Assembly (NCBI GenBank): GCA_010093485.1
Contig: MU001492.1
Span: 1,287,122-1,351,121, forward strand
Direction of reading: 5' to 3'
DNA length: 64,000 nt
Origin: Karstenula rhodostoma CBS 690.94
Taxonomy: Eukaryota; Ascomycota; Dothideomycetes; Pleosporales; Didymosphaeriaceae
The position numbers and the translations under genes were made by a program. The notes under the pieces are model-generated. The model had not been told where the DNA came from and ran no database searches. It saw only the letters and a list, made by a program, of their open reading frames with translations. This document shows, one piece after another, positions 10,781-22,351 of this stretch (position 1 is its first letter; each line of letters begins with the position of its first letter).

Positions 10781-12332
10781 ATGAGATTATCACACTTCCT
10801 CGCCTGCTCATTAGCCTCATTGGCATCGGCTTCTGCTGTAGTTCTAGAAAACGACGTTCCTGTCGGGGCTTCTATCACTCTACCCCGAACCAACTCCTTG
10901 CTGCCTCGCCTACCCTGGGCACATCACAAGCACCGCAAGGACAATTGGGGCAATCGTGTTGAGAAGGACCGGAAGAAGATCACCATACGTGCATCCAGGA
11001 ACGATTACGACGACATCAGCGCGGACTTTCTCTGGGCTTTGAAGAAAGCAAACCATGGAGGTCTTGTACATCTTAAGAAGGGGAAGAAGTACGTGATCGG
11101 CAAGAAGTTGGACCTTACTTTCTTGAAAGATGTGTATGTCAAGCTAGATGGCGAGCTGAAGGTACGTGGACCACACTGCTTTATGTCTACTACCACGGAT
11201 GGCTAAGAATTTTAGTTCACAAACGACATCAAGTATTGGCAAGCCAACAACTTCTACTACGACTTTCAGAAAAGCATCACATTCTGGGTATGGGGTGGCA
11301 AGTGAGTGCAATTGCTCGAAATCGATCTTACCAGTGTTGTTAACGATGAAAGGGACGTCAAGATTTACGGCTCCGGTGTCCTCAATGGCAACGGACAAGC
11401 CTGGTGGGATGGCTTCTCTGGCGCAGAGATTCTTGATCCCAAGAACAAATACTATCGCCCCATCCTCTTTCTCACCGACAACGCTACGAACATTGAGGTA
11501 TCAGGGCTCCATCTGAAAGACTCGCCTTGCTGGACGACGTTCTTCGTACGAACCAAGAACATTGTATTCGACAACGTCTACATCGACGCAGTTTCAACTA
11601 ACGCGTCGACGCTACCCAAGAACACAGACGGCTTTGACTCACTCAATGTCGATGGATTGACTGTGACAAACACCCGTGTCAACGTCGGCGACGACTGCTT
11701 CTCGCCAAAGCCCAACACCACCAACATCTTTGTCAAGTACGTGAGACCTGTGCACATCCATCCTCATTCTGGGACCTTCGGATGGTATTGCGATGTTTAG
11801 ACAGACACTGACTTCGCCTAGGAATCTCTGGTGCAACGGTACCCACGGCGTATCAATGGGCTCCATCGGACAGTATCCTGGCGTCAAAGATTACATCTCC
11901 AACGCCTGGATCGAGAACGTTACTCTGCTCAATGGTCAGAACGGTGCTCGTCTCAAGGCCTGGGCTGGGCCGAGTGCCGGCTACGGTTACATCGACAACA
12001 TCACCTACAAAGACATCCACATTGAGAACACGGATGCTCCTGTTGTCCTCGATCAATGCTACTTCAACATCAACGAAACAACATGTGCAGCATATCCTTC
12101 AAAGGTCAACATCACAAATGTCAAATTCTTGAACATTTCGGGTACTAGCAGTGGGAAGAACGGTAAGGTAGTGGCGGATCTTAAGTGCAGTCCTGGTGCT
12201 ACCTGCAACGGGATATACCTGGAAGACATCAATTTGACGAGCCCCGCTGGTAGCCCAGCGCAGATCGTCTGCGACAACATTCAGGGGGGGATCGGAGTGG
12301 ATTGTATCCCTGCGAGCGAGGCAGACGACTGA
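10781..12332 (+). CDS. GH28 exopolygalacturonase
   Basis: Exons 10781-11161, 11216-11301, 11353-11736 and 11822-12332 encode 453 residues. A signal peptide (MRLSHFLACSLASLASASA) marks secretion. GH28 signatures appear in order: NTDGFD, VGDDCF with the catalytic Asp pair, GTHGVSMGS with the catalytic-site His, and ARLKAW for the substrate-binding Arg-Lys. The SLNV sequence after NTDGFD and the overall match favour the exo-acting (PgxB-like) group, which releases galacturonic acid from pectin ends. Several N-x-S/T sequons suit a glycoprotein. The intron ending at 11352 has a weak branch region, but its removal gives a clean join (GGK-DVKIYG). It is followed in the same direction by a cellobiohydrolase gene. 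Confidence 0.9.
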
Positions 12333-13450
12333 GTAGCACGGAGTCTTGTACCTAGGTATTGCTGCGCTTCGTATTGAGAAGCGGAAAAGCTAGACCACAG
12401 AATAAAACTCTTCAAAACGCCATCGAGAAGGTTCATGACCAAACATGTGAAGAGTGATGTGTCCCATATTACCTATGGTATAAGAATCTCGGCTCGTCGA
12501 GCGACAACTCAAAGAACTTCTAGAAGCCTGGTAGCGTGGACATCTGTAGTGATTTGGGGCGGATCGTCGTTCCTGAGGCCCGGGTCGGGCTCTTTTGCAA
12601 GGGGCGCAGTCCTCGGGAGCCTGGCCAGTACTCTAAACTATGGTATGGAGAACCAGCATTCACTGGGTTTCAACCCGAGCGGCTAGTCCAAGATTAGGAT
12701 AGCGCCAGATCACCCCAGAACTCATATAATACCGGGCCGAGCGTCACTTCATTCTATTAATTTTTCATTTATCCTTATTGCACGACCGAAACGTCCACCT
12801 ATCTCGAGGTTGCTCGATCTCCTTGCAATCTTGTTACGCATACTTTGGCCACAAACAAGCCTTTCTAGTGCGGCGATTACTGCGAAGACAAATACGCACG
12901 TGTGACGAGATGGATCCATTGCAACGGTCGAGTAAACCCGGGTAGGCACGCCTGCACCCCACGTACGCATGCCTAGAGATCGCTGTACTACCCGGGTTTG
13001 CTATGGATACATCCGTATCTGGGAGGTACCTTAGAAACTGCCCATGCAACAACAGGAATGGTGCGTTATGTTAATAGTACAAATCGATAGCTGCGTGATA
13101 GGGCTAGCAGAGCCGAATATGCGACGCCACGGAGAAATTGGACGCTTCACCTTGCCAGCACGATACTTTCCTCGTCGGAAGCCTTCACAGTGATCCGTTA
13201 GCGGCTTCTCTAACATGGTCATGCGCTTCGCTTCAGGCTTCTCGAAGGTATGGACCGCCTCAAGTTGGTAGTTGCAGTTATTTCGAACCTAACATTGCCG
13301 ATCAAGAGCTAGGTCTAGAACTACTCTGCAGTTCGGTGAAGCTTTAGTTGCTGGGCACACCAGTACATAAAGAGCGATCATCTCTGGTGATCAAAGCATT
13401 ATCCAGAGATCTTTTGTCAATCTCCTCCTTCTCGAGAACACAGGTAAACC
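12333..13450. other. Intergenic region and cellobiohydrolase promoter
   Basis: 1.1 kb without a gene. It contains a perfect 12-bp inverted repeat at 12934-12999, listed separately. Confidence 0.5.
12934..12999. repeat. Perfect 12-bp inverted repeat upstream of the GH6 gene
   Basis: AAACCCGGGTAG at 12934-12945 recurs inverted as CTACCCGGGTTT at 12988-12999, with 42 bp between. Each arm contains the palindrome CCCGGG. It lies about 450 bp before the cellobiohydrolase start. It could be a paired transcription-factor site or a small hairpin; function is inferred only from position. Confidence 0.6.
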
Positions 13451-15066
13451 ATGAGGAACGCTAAGATCTTGGCTGCTGCCGTTTTGGCTTCTACTGCCCA
13501 TGCCCAATCCCAACTTTATGGTCAATGTGAGACACACTTCTCGAAGTGGTGGAAGACTGTACTCATCGCCATGCAGGTGGAGGAATCGATTGGGAAGGCG
13601 CAAAGACTTGCGTCTCTGGATCATACTGTTCTAAGATCAACGACTGTAAGTCACACCCCGCCTCTGATCATCTTGTGTTGTTGATGGCGTACTGAATTTT
13701 TCACAGGGTACTCGCAGTGCCTACCAGGCGCTGCAGGCTCGTCCAGCGTAGCTACTACAGTGAAGACTACGACCACGAGTACTTCGACTACGCTTTCCAC
13801 CGCTACCAAGACTACAGCCGGAGCAACACAAGTCACGTCTGCGCCAACTGCGACTAACTCCGGAAACCCAATCGCCGGCAAAACGTTCTATGCGAACCCT
13901 TACTACTCTTCCGAGATCGTGAGCTTAGCGGCTCCATCGCTTTCCGCTGCCGGGTCGGCGGCTCTTGCTGCTAAAGCGACCAATGTCGCCAAAGTTGGCA
14001 CATTTTACTGGCTGTGAGACTTACGTTCACGTGTATGTTTTAAACATCATCTAAAACCTTCCAGGGATGTTCGCGCCAAGGTACCTACCATCGCTACTTT
14101 CGCAAAGGATGTTCAAGCAAAGAACGCCGCCGGTGCAAACTTGGTCCTTCCGCTTGTCGTCTACGATCTCCCAGAGCGAGACTGTGCAGCTTTGGCTTCC
14201 AACGGCGAACTTACGCTCGCGAACAATGGAGCTGCTCTTTATCAGGGTTATATCGACGACATTGCTGCTCAGATCAAGGCATTTCCGGACGTCTCGTTTG
14301 TTCTTGTCATTGAGCCCGACAGCTTGGCCAATCTTGTGACCAACCTAAACGTGCAGAAGTGCGCGAACGCAGCGGACGCCTACAAGACGCTGACTCAATA
14401 TGCCATCAAGACTCTTAACCTGAAGAACGTTGTCATGTATCTTGACGCTGGACACGCTGGCTGGCTGGGTTGGCCCGCCAACGTTGGTCCTGCTGCACAG
14501 CTGTTCGGGCAGCTTTACAAGGACGCCGGATCCCCGGCTGCCGTTCGAGGGCTTGCAACCAACGTGGCCAACTACAACGCCTGGAGCATTTCTACCTGCC
14601 CATCTTACACTCAAGGAAACGCTGTCTGTGACGAGAAGAGCTACGTCAATTCTATTGCCCCCCTCCTCCAAGCGCAAGGCTTCCCGGCACACTTCATCAC
14701 TGACACTGGTATGTTGACATGTCTTAGCTTCTTCTTATCTCAACCATACTTCGAAAATTGGATCGCTGACACGATATAGGTCGCAACGGAGTGCAGCCTA
14801 CTAAACAGCAAGCTTGGGGCGACTGGTGCAATGTCATCGGCACCGGCTTCGGTATCCGCCCTTCCACGTCCACCGACGATCCTCTTCTGGATGCTTATGT
14901 GTGGATCAAGCCTGGTGGAGAGGGTGACGGAACATCGAATACGACTGCGGCTAGATACGATGCCCACTGCGGATACGCCGATGCTCTTAAACCAGCTCCG
15001 GAGGCCGGCTCATGGTTCCAGGCGTACTTCGTCCAGCTGTTGACGAATGCCAACCCGGCTTTCTAA
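13451..15066 (+). CDS. cel6A: GH6 cellobiohydrolase (Cel6A/CBHII type) with N-terminal CBM1
   Basis: Five exons (13451-13526, 13577-13645, 13707-14013, 14065-14708, 14780-15066) encode 460 residues. Order: signal peptide ending ...STAHA; CBM1 cellulose-binding module, whose Cys pattern and final WYSQCL are only assembled after splicing exons 1-3; Thr/Ser-rich linker; GH6 catalytic domain. Visible GH6 motifs are VYDLPERDCAA and VIEPDSLANLV, which hold the two key Asp residues, plus AGHAGWLGWP and the C-terminal YVWIKPGGEGDG segment. The enzyme is secreted and releases cellobiose from the non-reducing ends of cellulose. The short CBM1 exons have canonical donors and acceptors. Together with the upstream GH28 gene it points to plant cell-wall degradation. 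Confidence 0.95.
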
Positions 15067-15494
15067 AGACCGGGAAGTTCTTCTGTTATCTTTGCTATAT
15101 GACTAGAGATTGCAAGTGTACATAAACATCAGTCATGTTGAATAAAAATTGTCTTTGATAAAGCATATCCACATTGAAGATATGATTTTGGTGCCATGTA
15201 GTTGCAATCAACTTTGAGCGCGCATCATCAGCGAAGCAGCTACTCCATCCGACGGATTAGTTCAGTGTGTCAATATGTCTGATTGCCCGCACTTTAGCAG
15301 GGGTAATGTGTTGACTAAGACTGCAAATATGAGTTCGACCCACATAGCCCAGACGTAAGTGGGCCTTCCCCAAGACAGAAACCTTCTCTGCCTAACTAAT
15401 GCGCACTCGTTCTGTTATCCTTCTCTTGATTTCGGAGAGCTGATATTTTTCCAGCCTATATAGAATTTCCGAAAGCTTGAGGCAGCATCGAACA
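15067..15494. other. Intergenic region between the GH6 gene and tRNA-Asn
   Basis: Cellobiohydrolase 3' flank and upstream flank of the tRNA. No gene is seen. Confidence 0.5.
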
Positions 15495-15586
15495 TCCTCC
15501 GTGGCGCAATTGGCTAGCGCGTCTGACTGTTAAGTCCTTACGACAGAGCGATCAGGAGGTTCGTGGTTCGAGCCCACGCGGGGGAG
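15495..15586 (+). tRNA. tRNA-Asn (anticodon GTT) with an 18-nt intron
   Basis: A full cloverleaf can be drawn by hand. The acceptor TCCTCCG pairs with CGGGGGA. The D stem is GCGC/GCGC, the anticodon stem TCTGA/TCAGG has one T-G pair, and the T stem is CGTGG/CCACG with TTCGAGC in the loop. The discriminator is G. The anticodon GTT is at 15529-15531. The bases at about 15533-15550 sit one base 3' of the anticodon, the standard position of nuclear tRNA introns. The B box (GGTTCGAGCCC) is intact, and T runs at 15591-15612 can terminate pol III. Confidence 0.93.
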
Positions 15587-16006
15587 TCATTCCTTTTTGT
15601 ATTTTTCTTTTGGCTGCACGGATGGCGGCCTAGTTTAATTGGCATGAGAGCGGAGTGTGCGAGGACTAGGAAACTTTGGATGTTTAGCGATGGCGCTAAT
15701 GCACTGGTTGCACTTCATCTTTTACATATAACAACATCCTCAGTATTTTTCTACTTGTACGGCAGTTTCTTCTTTGAGGAGTATTATTCATGTTCTCACG
15801 AGCATTGAAAGTTGAGCACTGGAAAGTCGATACGGTATTGCACTGCAAGAACCCACATCTCAACAATCACACTGCTTTGGCACTGCTTGATATCTTACGT
15901 TTGATGCCGTCCTTCCGCGGTAAGTTTAATGTTGTCTTCTCCTCGATAAGGTTTTGAAAAAACAAACCCACCATGTCGGGAAGGCTGTAATTGACCAGTG
16001 TAGCAT
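15587..16006. other. Intergenic region downstream of tRNA-Asn
   Basis: Begins with the T-rich pol III terminator. The rest is the 3' flank of the alpha-glucosidase gene; no gene is seen. Confidence 0.5.
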
Positions 16007-18210
16007 CTACTCAAGCTCTCCTATCAGTCCCTCCCAAGGTTTCAACAGCACCGAGGCGCTCTTTGCTTTCTCCTCTAGGTTCACTTCCCCATAGTTTCCA
16101 GCGATCCATTTGTCGATCTTCATCCCGTTAACCAGCTCCCATTCGATCTCTTTTCCGCTGAAGTTCAACACGACCAGCACCGCACGATCCTTGCTCCAAC
16201 GTCGATAGGCCATAATCTCGGCAGCATTCTTCGTATCGTTGTCTGGATTGATAAGCTCGAAATCGCCGTAGACATAGAGATATTTGTTCTCCTTGCGGTA
16301 CTCCAGGCTACGCTTCCAGAAGGTGTGCACCGAAGTAGAAGCACTCGCTCCGGATGTTTGCGCAGCCACGTTTACGTACGTGTAGTTATCATTCACGCGC
16401 ATCCATGGCTTCGAATTCGCGGAAGTAAACCCGGCGTGAGTCGTATCGTCCCATTGAACAGGGGTGCGAGCGTTGTCGCGAGCCTTGCGCTGCATGACCT
16501 TGCGGGCGTATGCCCGTTTTTCGGCATTGTCAGGATACATCTCAGCATTTCTACTCCAAGTTAGCTGAGTAGAGATATGTAGACCGAGCAGACTCACTTC
16601 TTGAAGAAGTTGATGCTTTCTATGTCCTTGTACTCCTCCGGATCCCAACTGGGAGGCACATTGCGCATGCCGATCTCCTCGCCTTGGTAGACGTATATCG
16701 TGCCAGCTAGTGTTGTCTGCATCATGCACAGCAGCTTCGCTCCGATCTCGCGCCACTCGTCGCTATCATCAGTATAACGCGATACACTGCGAGGCTGGTC
16801 ATGGTTCCCGACGAAGAGTGAGTCTGGGAAACTGTTAGCCTTTGTGGACGTGTATCCATAACATCCCAATAATGACATAGTCAAGTGCGCCAGAGAAGGC
16901 TTCCTTGACACCGTCGGTGCTTCAATTTCGGATCAAGCCAACTTACTCCAGCCATCCCGCTCAAGCATAAGCCTTTGCAACCTGCTGACTATGCGCTTTA
17001 GGTCACGGGCATCCCACTGGTGCAAAGTGAACTTGAAGTCACCTGGGACATTATCAATGTCAACAAGATCGAAGGCAAAGATCATGTTGAGCTCTTCCGA
17101 TTCTGCGCCCACGACGCGGATGATTTCGTCTTCATCGCGTACGAAGGGCATCTCGCCTACCGTGATGGTGTCATATTTGGAAAGTACCTGGCGATTGATG
17201 TCTTTGAGCCATTCGTGCAGTCGCGGACCGTTGGCGAAGTATTTGTCGCCAGGTTGGTACTTGTTTCCTGGTACGACGACATCGGCATCCGGGAAATCTT
17301 GCACTTTTGATATCAAGTTTATGACGTCCATCCTGAATCCAGAAGCACCGCGATCGAGCCAGAAGCGCAGAACATCATGGACTGCTTCTCTCACGTCAGG
17401 ATTCTCCCAGTTGAGGTCTGGTTGTTCGGGCGTGAAGAGAGATAGGTAGTATTCCTGTGATCCCTCGTCCCAAGTCCAGGCTGGATTTGCTTCTCCGAGG
17501 ATCATCGCCCAATTGTTTGGAGGTTGGCGATTTCCATCTGCGTCGTACTTGGCAGGCTTCCAGATGTACCAGTCGCGCTTCGATGAAGTTTTGGACGAGC
17601 GTGAGTCGAGGAACCATGCATGTTGGTCCGACGTATGGTTGACTACAAGGTCCATAACGAGCTTCATGTCGCGTTTTTTTACCTCTTTGATGAGATTGTC
17701 AACGTCAGCGAGAGTGCCATAGCTGGGATCTATGTCCTCGTAGCTAAATGTGAAGGTCCAAAGTCAGCTTAGAATTCGATATTAGAAGTAACATACTCTG
17801 CGATGTCATAGCCCATATCGGCCTGTGGACTTTTGTAGACTGTCGTGATGTCAGCGGATTGTTTTTACTCTGTGAACAAGGTTTTCTGACTGGGAGAAAC
17901 CCATATCACGTCTACACCCAAGTCCTTAAGATAGTCCAGTTTTTTTGTGATTCCGGGAACGTCGCCTGTTGTCCATGTAATGAGCTGGTGTACCACCTTT
18001 CTTCCGTAATCGGGTACACTTACCCCACCCGTCGCCATTCGTGTCGAGGAAAGACGCAGGGTATATCTGCGCGCGTTAGTATGACTTGCTACCACAGTAC
18101 AATTTGGAGATTTTTACCTGATAGACAACGGCTTCTTTCCACCAACGGTGTTTATCGGTGCCTACATAGAGGCCTGGAGGCTGTGTTCGGGCTTTCTTTT
18201 GTACCGACAT
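16007..18210 (-). CDS. GH13 alpha-glucosidase (maltase / oligo-1,6-glucosidase type), intracellular
   Basis: Seven exons on the minus strand (18210-18118, 18066-18024, 17965-17891, 17839-17797, 17743-16947, 16823-16598, 16550-16007) encode 606 residues, close to yeast-type maltases. GH13 motifs: region I DLVVNH; region II GFRMDVINL with the nucleophile Asp; region III TVGEMPF with the acid/base Glu; region IV (GNHDQPR) built by joining exons 5 and 6. The QGEEIGM segment follows. There is no signal peptide, so it likely hydrolyses imported maltose or isomaltose in the cytosol. One donor (GTCAGA at 17890) is non-consensus but gives the family's WVSPIYKSPQ join. The 5' half is cut into very short exons. 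Confidence 0.92.
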
Positions 18211-19590
18211 TCTGATGCTCTTTCTGTCTTGAGTTGTTCCTGAAGAGAGGGGAGGTATTTTCTGGTGGATATTGATAGGTTAGAGGAGAACTTTCCAAAA
18301 TGCTTAATAGTTGCGCGTCATGAATAATGCGGGTCGCTCGGTCGTATTAGCAGGAGCATGTAGGTGCATTCCGAAGTGGAAAAGATCGCCATGCTTCATG
18401 CCACAGTATCAACTACACTGGTAACCAACGGCTCTAATTGCTAAAAGCACCATCTTCAAGTAGGGCGGCTTGCACTTTGCTCTGTCTAGAAAAGGCAGAA
18501 AACTACGAGCTGTTTGTCCCATCATCAACATGTATAGACTGTGACGTCATCGCTGCCCCGCGTGAAGCTCCACCCATCCCGCGTTTAAACACCCCGGCTG
18601 TACACCCCACCCATCATCATCATCTCGAGCTGTTTGGCACGATCTGAAGTCCACATGCAGCGCCGAAGGCCCACCTGCGACTCTTTATTCACAGACCTAT
18701 AAGCCCTATTCAGTCGTCCCGAAAATCTTTCCGACAGCTGGAGGGGATCACGTCAAATATGTACGTTCGAGGTAACTAAAGTGGATATCGGGAATATCAG
18801 ATCAAGATCAGGTCACCTGAATAAGTGGATCAATATAACTGAAGTTGTATGATGTCGGAACGACTTCTGGCAAATCACAAAATGCGATCTTTGTTTGCAC
18901 CGCCCTTCTTCCCGTGCGCCTGCGCTGCTCGACATGTTACAACCGTTTCTGTGCGCAGGGCTTTCCTCAGACATATCACGACCCGGCCGAATATCGCGTG
19001 GCTAAGATGATCCTGCTGAGAGGAACGTACGTCATCAGATGGGGGCAAAATCATATGCCCCCCGCTTCTTTGGCTCAGGACGTTGGCCCATCCACACATC
19101 CATAAAGCTACATCAGCAGCTGCAGAGTCATAGGTATGGTTTACTTGCACAGAAATCCCGCCGCCCGCACCAGCAAATTGTAACCAGTGTGTAACCGGAC
19201 GTGAATGCGAATTGGCCTCGGGGGATTAACGTTGTATTCGCACTCTCAAATCATATCTAAGCCACAGTCTGACGAAAAACCCACCGGCACTTTCATGAAT
19301 CGAAAACAGCATCTCTGTTTTGTTTGGTTGTGTGAGCAGCGGCAGCTTGTTGTTCCAAGGTCGCTGCAGCAGCTAAAGCCACACGATACTGTCAGCCATA
19401 ACTCCACTGCCAAGAAAATGACCCAAAACAGAACGAATATTGCCCTGTCTTCATCCTCGCCCATTGATTTCGCCGTCGTTCTCTTAATTAGTCACCGAGG
19501 CATGGCCATGCCGATGCGTAAGTGAAGACTATTGTCTGTGCTGGTCAGCTGAATCGATCACGTAGGACGAACAAAACAAACCTCCGGCGC
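18211..19590. other. 1.4-kb intergenic region upstream of the alpha-glucosidase
   Basis: No convincing reading frame, RNA gene or repeat. It presumably contains the alpha-glucosidase promoter at its left side. Confidence 0.5.
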
Positions 19591-20463
19591 TCAATCTTTC
19601 TGACCTGCCGCGAATTCCTCATATGTGCGCTTCTTGGAAGTAGCACTCGCAAGTGCACCGATGTTCAGCTCACTCCCCTGAACGACAGTCGTTGCGGGCA
19701 TGGGTACAGTCACACCAATGTTATCCTCCGCGTCCGTATCGTTCTCCGCATCCATGTCCCTGTCCTTGGCCTTATCCGCATCCACCTCCGCATCCGTGTT
19801 TGAGCCCGCGACGACACCTGTGACGGTATCCAATTCCACGCTTGCAGCACGTCCATTTGCTTTCGCGCTCTTCTGTGCATCGTTACTGCAGCCTCTCTTG
19901 GCTGCGGCGCCGGTTGCCTTGGGATGACGCTCCAGCACCTCGACAAGGACCCTGATTCCTTCGCCCTTATCGAAGTCGAAGAACTCATCACGTTTTCTAC
20001 ACCAGACGAAGGCGAACGTCATGAGAGCCCTCAGCTCTGTGGCCCATTGCAGGGATTCGGCAAAACTGGAGCTTGGGTGTTCGTATCGGAGAGGCGCCAG
20101 ACGGTTGAACGGCGCGTAGAATTTCGTCCCTATGCGAGACAGTTCCTTTTTCTCATGTATGATTCTTTCCGGATATAGGGCACTGACGTTGAAGGTAATC
20201 ATCCTATTGCCGGTTTTGTCACCATATCCCACGTAAACGGGACGCGGTGTATTTTCGACCTCGGTATCTCCAACCTTGGTAACTCCGACCTTGGTTTCTC
20301 CGACCTTGACGTAGACATTCTTCTGCGGTGTGCGGTCGGTAAAGAACTTGAAAGCAGACGACGATGGGATTCGGTCGGTAATTCCTGGGGACTCTTCCTC
20401 TAGACGATCCTTGAGCTCAGCGCGATTGAAGTAGCGTTTAATTTTGCTTTTGCTGCGAGGCAT
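19591..20463 (-). CDS. Hypothetical protein with a tandem pentapeptide repeat and acidic tail
   Basis: A single exon of 290 residues, not recognised. The N-terminus is basic (MPRSKSKIKR). Residues 53-72 are four copies of a pentapeptide (KVGET, KVGVT, KVGDT, EVENT) encoded by a 15-bp tandem repeat. Residues 75-175 look globular, with several aromatic residues. A low-complexity segment rich in Asp, Ala and Lys follows, then a C-terminus containing SKKRTYEEFAAGQ. There is no signal peptide or membrane segment. The frame is long, starts with ATG and has coherent codon use, so it is probably a real lineage-specific gene. Confidence 0.6.
   Translation of the reverse strand: MPRSKSKIKRYFNRAELKDRLEEESPGITDRIPSSSAFKFFTDRTPQKNVYVKVGETKVGVTKVGDTEVENTPRPVYVGYGDKTGNRMITFNVSALYPERIIHEKKELSRIGTKFYAPFNRLAPLRYEHPSSSFAESLQWATELRALMTFAFVWCRKRDEFFDFDKGEGIRVLVEVLERHPKATGAAAKRGCSNDAQKSAKANGRAASVELDTVTGVVAGSNTDAEVDADKAKDRDMDAENDTDAEDNIGVTVPMPATTVVQGSELNIGALASATSKKRTYEEFAAGQKD
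20248..20307 (-). repeat. 15-bp minisatellite, four units, inside a coding region
   Basis: Four adjacent 15-bp units (20293-20307, 20278-20292, 20263-20277, 20248-20262, read on the minus strand) encode a repeated Lys-Val-Gly-x-Thr. The first three are nearly identical; the fourth has diverged. Confidence 0.8.
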
Positions 20464-21271
20464 TATTGTCCTAGTTGTATGTATGAGCGTTTAATGCCGT
20501 CAAGCTTGCCGGAGCAACGTTCTTGCTTACATGTGATGAAGGCAGAAGTTTTGGCCGCGAGGGTGTGGCTGCGCCACCTGGTATTGCTCTGGTCGTCGGG
20601 GCGAAGAATGGAGAACGGTCTGCCTGAGTTGAGTATTTATAGCTCTGTTGGGTTCTTATAGTGAGTTGAAACGCCTCAACCAGACTCCTGCGATCAGAAG
20701 GCGAGAGAAAAGTGTGAGGTAAGAGCCGAGTTGCTGGCATGAGCATGGGTGCAATCAATCAAAAAATAATGCGCATTCGCAGATGTTGACAGCGTATTCC
20801 ATGGTATTGCAATTATTCCTGTTAGGGTATCGTGATTCAACATTGATCGCTGGATGAGCATATTTCTCGATCTCCCAGGAGTCAGTTGCAGAGACCAAAA
20901 CCTGCGAAAATGGGGTGCACTTCATATCACTGTGAATCTACGTCTGCATCCTTGCACTGGAAGAAAGATCAGAAGATCAAGTAATGGAGAAGCAGAAACG
21001 AAACCGATTTCTGCATGTGTTGCGTTACGTGAACTGCAGATTGTACGTTACGATATCGGGGTATGCTGCTGGGTGCGCGATCGTGGACATAGCGCACACG
21101 GAGTAAGCAGAACATGCCGACAGGGGTGCGCCCACCGCTAACACGACATAATCTCCTCGTTCCCGAACTCCGGACATTATAATGTGCTCAAAATGTCCTT
21201 GTTTGGCTGTCATCCTTTTAATACAATATTGATAAAAACTTATACACGACGTGCATTTATCGGATGCAAAG
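20464..21271. other. Intergenic region between divergent genes
   Basis: About 0.8 kb between the starts of the hypothetical gene at 20463 and the Ctr-like gene. A minus-strand frame at 20471-20758 has no recognisable features and is taken as chance. Confidence 0.45.
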
Positions 21272-21829
21272 ATGGATGCCACAAGTCAACCCTCATTAGA
21301 CACTGTCGGGGCTACTTTCGGGTTGCTCACGTCCTGGGCGCTACGAACTCCAACCAGTTACGGAATCGCCATTGTGTTGCTTTTTACTCTTGGGCTTCTC
21401 GGGCGGTTTCTTGGGGCGATCAAGTGGCAGCTTGAGCGCTCATGGAGAATGTCACAAAGGAACACAAACATGGATCATCGAAGTTACCTTGATCTCAACG
21501 ACAATGACGGAGAATCTCAACCATTGAGCCCAGAACACTCACTTGCAGCCTCAGAAAAGCGCAGGCAGGTGAGACAGTTTTGGTCCGCAGATGAAGATCG
21601 GAACATGAAGCAAGATGGGATCCGGGCACTTTTGGAGTTTGCGAGAGCGGTCATCGCGTATATACTGTGAGTATATTCTGTCAGCAAAATTTGTATCAAC
21701 AATCGCTTATGCGTGCATAGAATGCTTGCAGTCATGACCTACGACGTTGGCTTCTTCTTTTCGATTACTGCTAGTGTCCTGGCGGGTGAATTCCTTCTCG
21801 GCAGGTATTCTCGGAGCTCCCACGAATGA
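21272..21829 (+). CDS. Ctr-family-like copper transporter
   Basis: Exons 21272-21666 and 21721-21829 encode 167 residues. A hydrophobic segment lies at about residues 33-52. A charged cytosolic loop of about 60 residues follows, then a hydrophobic hairpin that carries the two Ctr signatures: MLAVM (MxxxM, the copper filter in TM2) and GEFLLG (GxxxG in TM3). The topology of three membrane helices with a long TM1-TM2 loop suits Ctr proteins. Odd: the N-terminus lacks the usual Met- or His-rich copper-binding motifs, and there is no C-terminal Cys/His cluster. Ctr proteins act as trimers importing Cu(I) at the plasma membrane or vacuole. The MxxxM motif arises across the splice junction, which supports the gene model. 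Confidence 0.62.
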
Positions 21830-22351
21830 TAAAAAAAAAAGTTCCAGATCCTCCACATTACACAAAAAGACTTCTGCACTTGTCATACCGTGGGGTTCAA
21901 GCCGTTAGATAACAAGCAAGGTCGGGTGAGGGGGAACGAACGATTTCCCATTTCCAGGCGCTGGAACCTCGAACCCTCAATAAGCAGGGGACCGGAAAGC
22001 GAGCTTGAGGCAGACTTGAGATCAACAATAGGATTTCCGTCGACATCGAAAACCCGGAAAAGGCACAGTTCATTCTAGCTCGATCGAGAGGGCGATGATT
22101 GAAAGCGATATAGCGGTGGGGAATACTTCAGTATCCGATCTTCGAAATATTGGTCGAGGATGGCCAAAGGTCAACATGAATTACACAATTCGTACCCGCG
22201 ACACTCGTGTAGGGTCAAGTGTTGAGAACATGTGAGCCCTCCATGAATCAGGCAACGTGGCTATTCGTTGATTGGCCGGCTGTAGCAGGGATGTCGTCTG
22301 ATATATAGTATCGCCACGCCATCTCGTGTGCGCGCGCTGTACAGCTTCATT
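21830..22351. other. Intergenic region between the Ctr-like and spherulin-like genes
   Basis: Includes an A10 run at 21831. No gene is seen. Confidence 0.5.

Noticed and set aside
18300..18700. Zn-cluster (CGG-type) activator sites upstream of the alpha-glucosidase
   Set aside because: Only CGG-N6-CGG-like spacing was seen, not the AmyR/MalR spacing; too short to support.
20248..20307. Possible CRISPR-like regular repeat
   Set aside because: Units are directly adjacent with no spacers and encode a peptide repeat in a eukaryotic gene.
20471..20758. 95-codon minus-strand open frame just upstream of the hypothetical gene
   Set aside because: No recognisable features; it lies in the presumed promoter between divergent genes and is rich in simple Ser/Pro/Thr codons.
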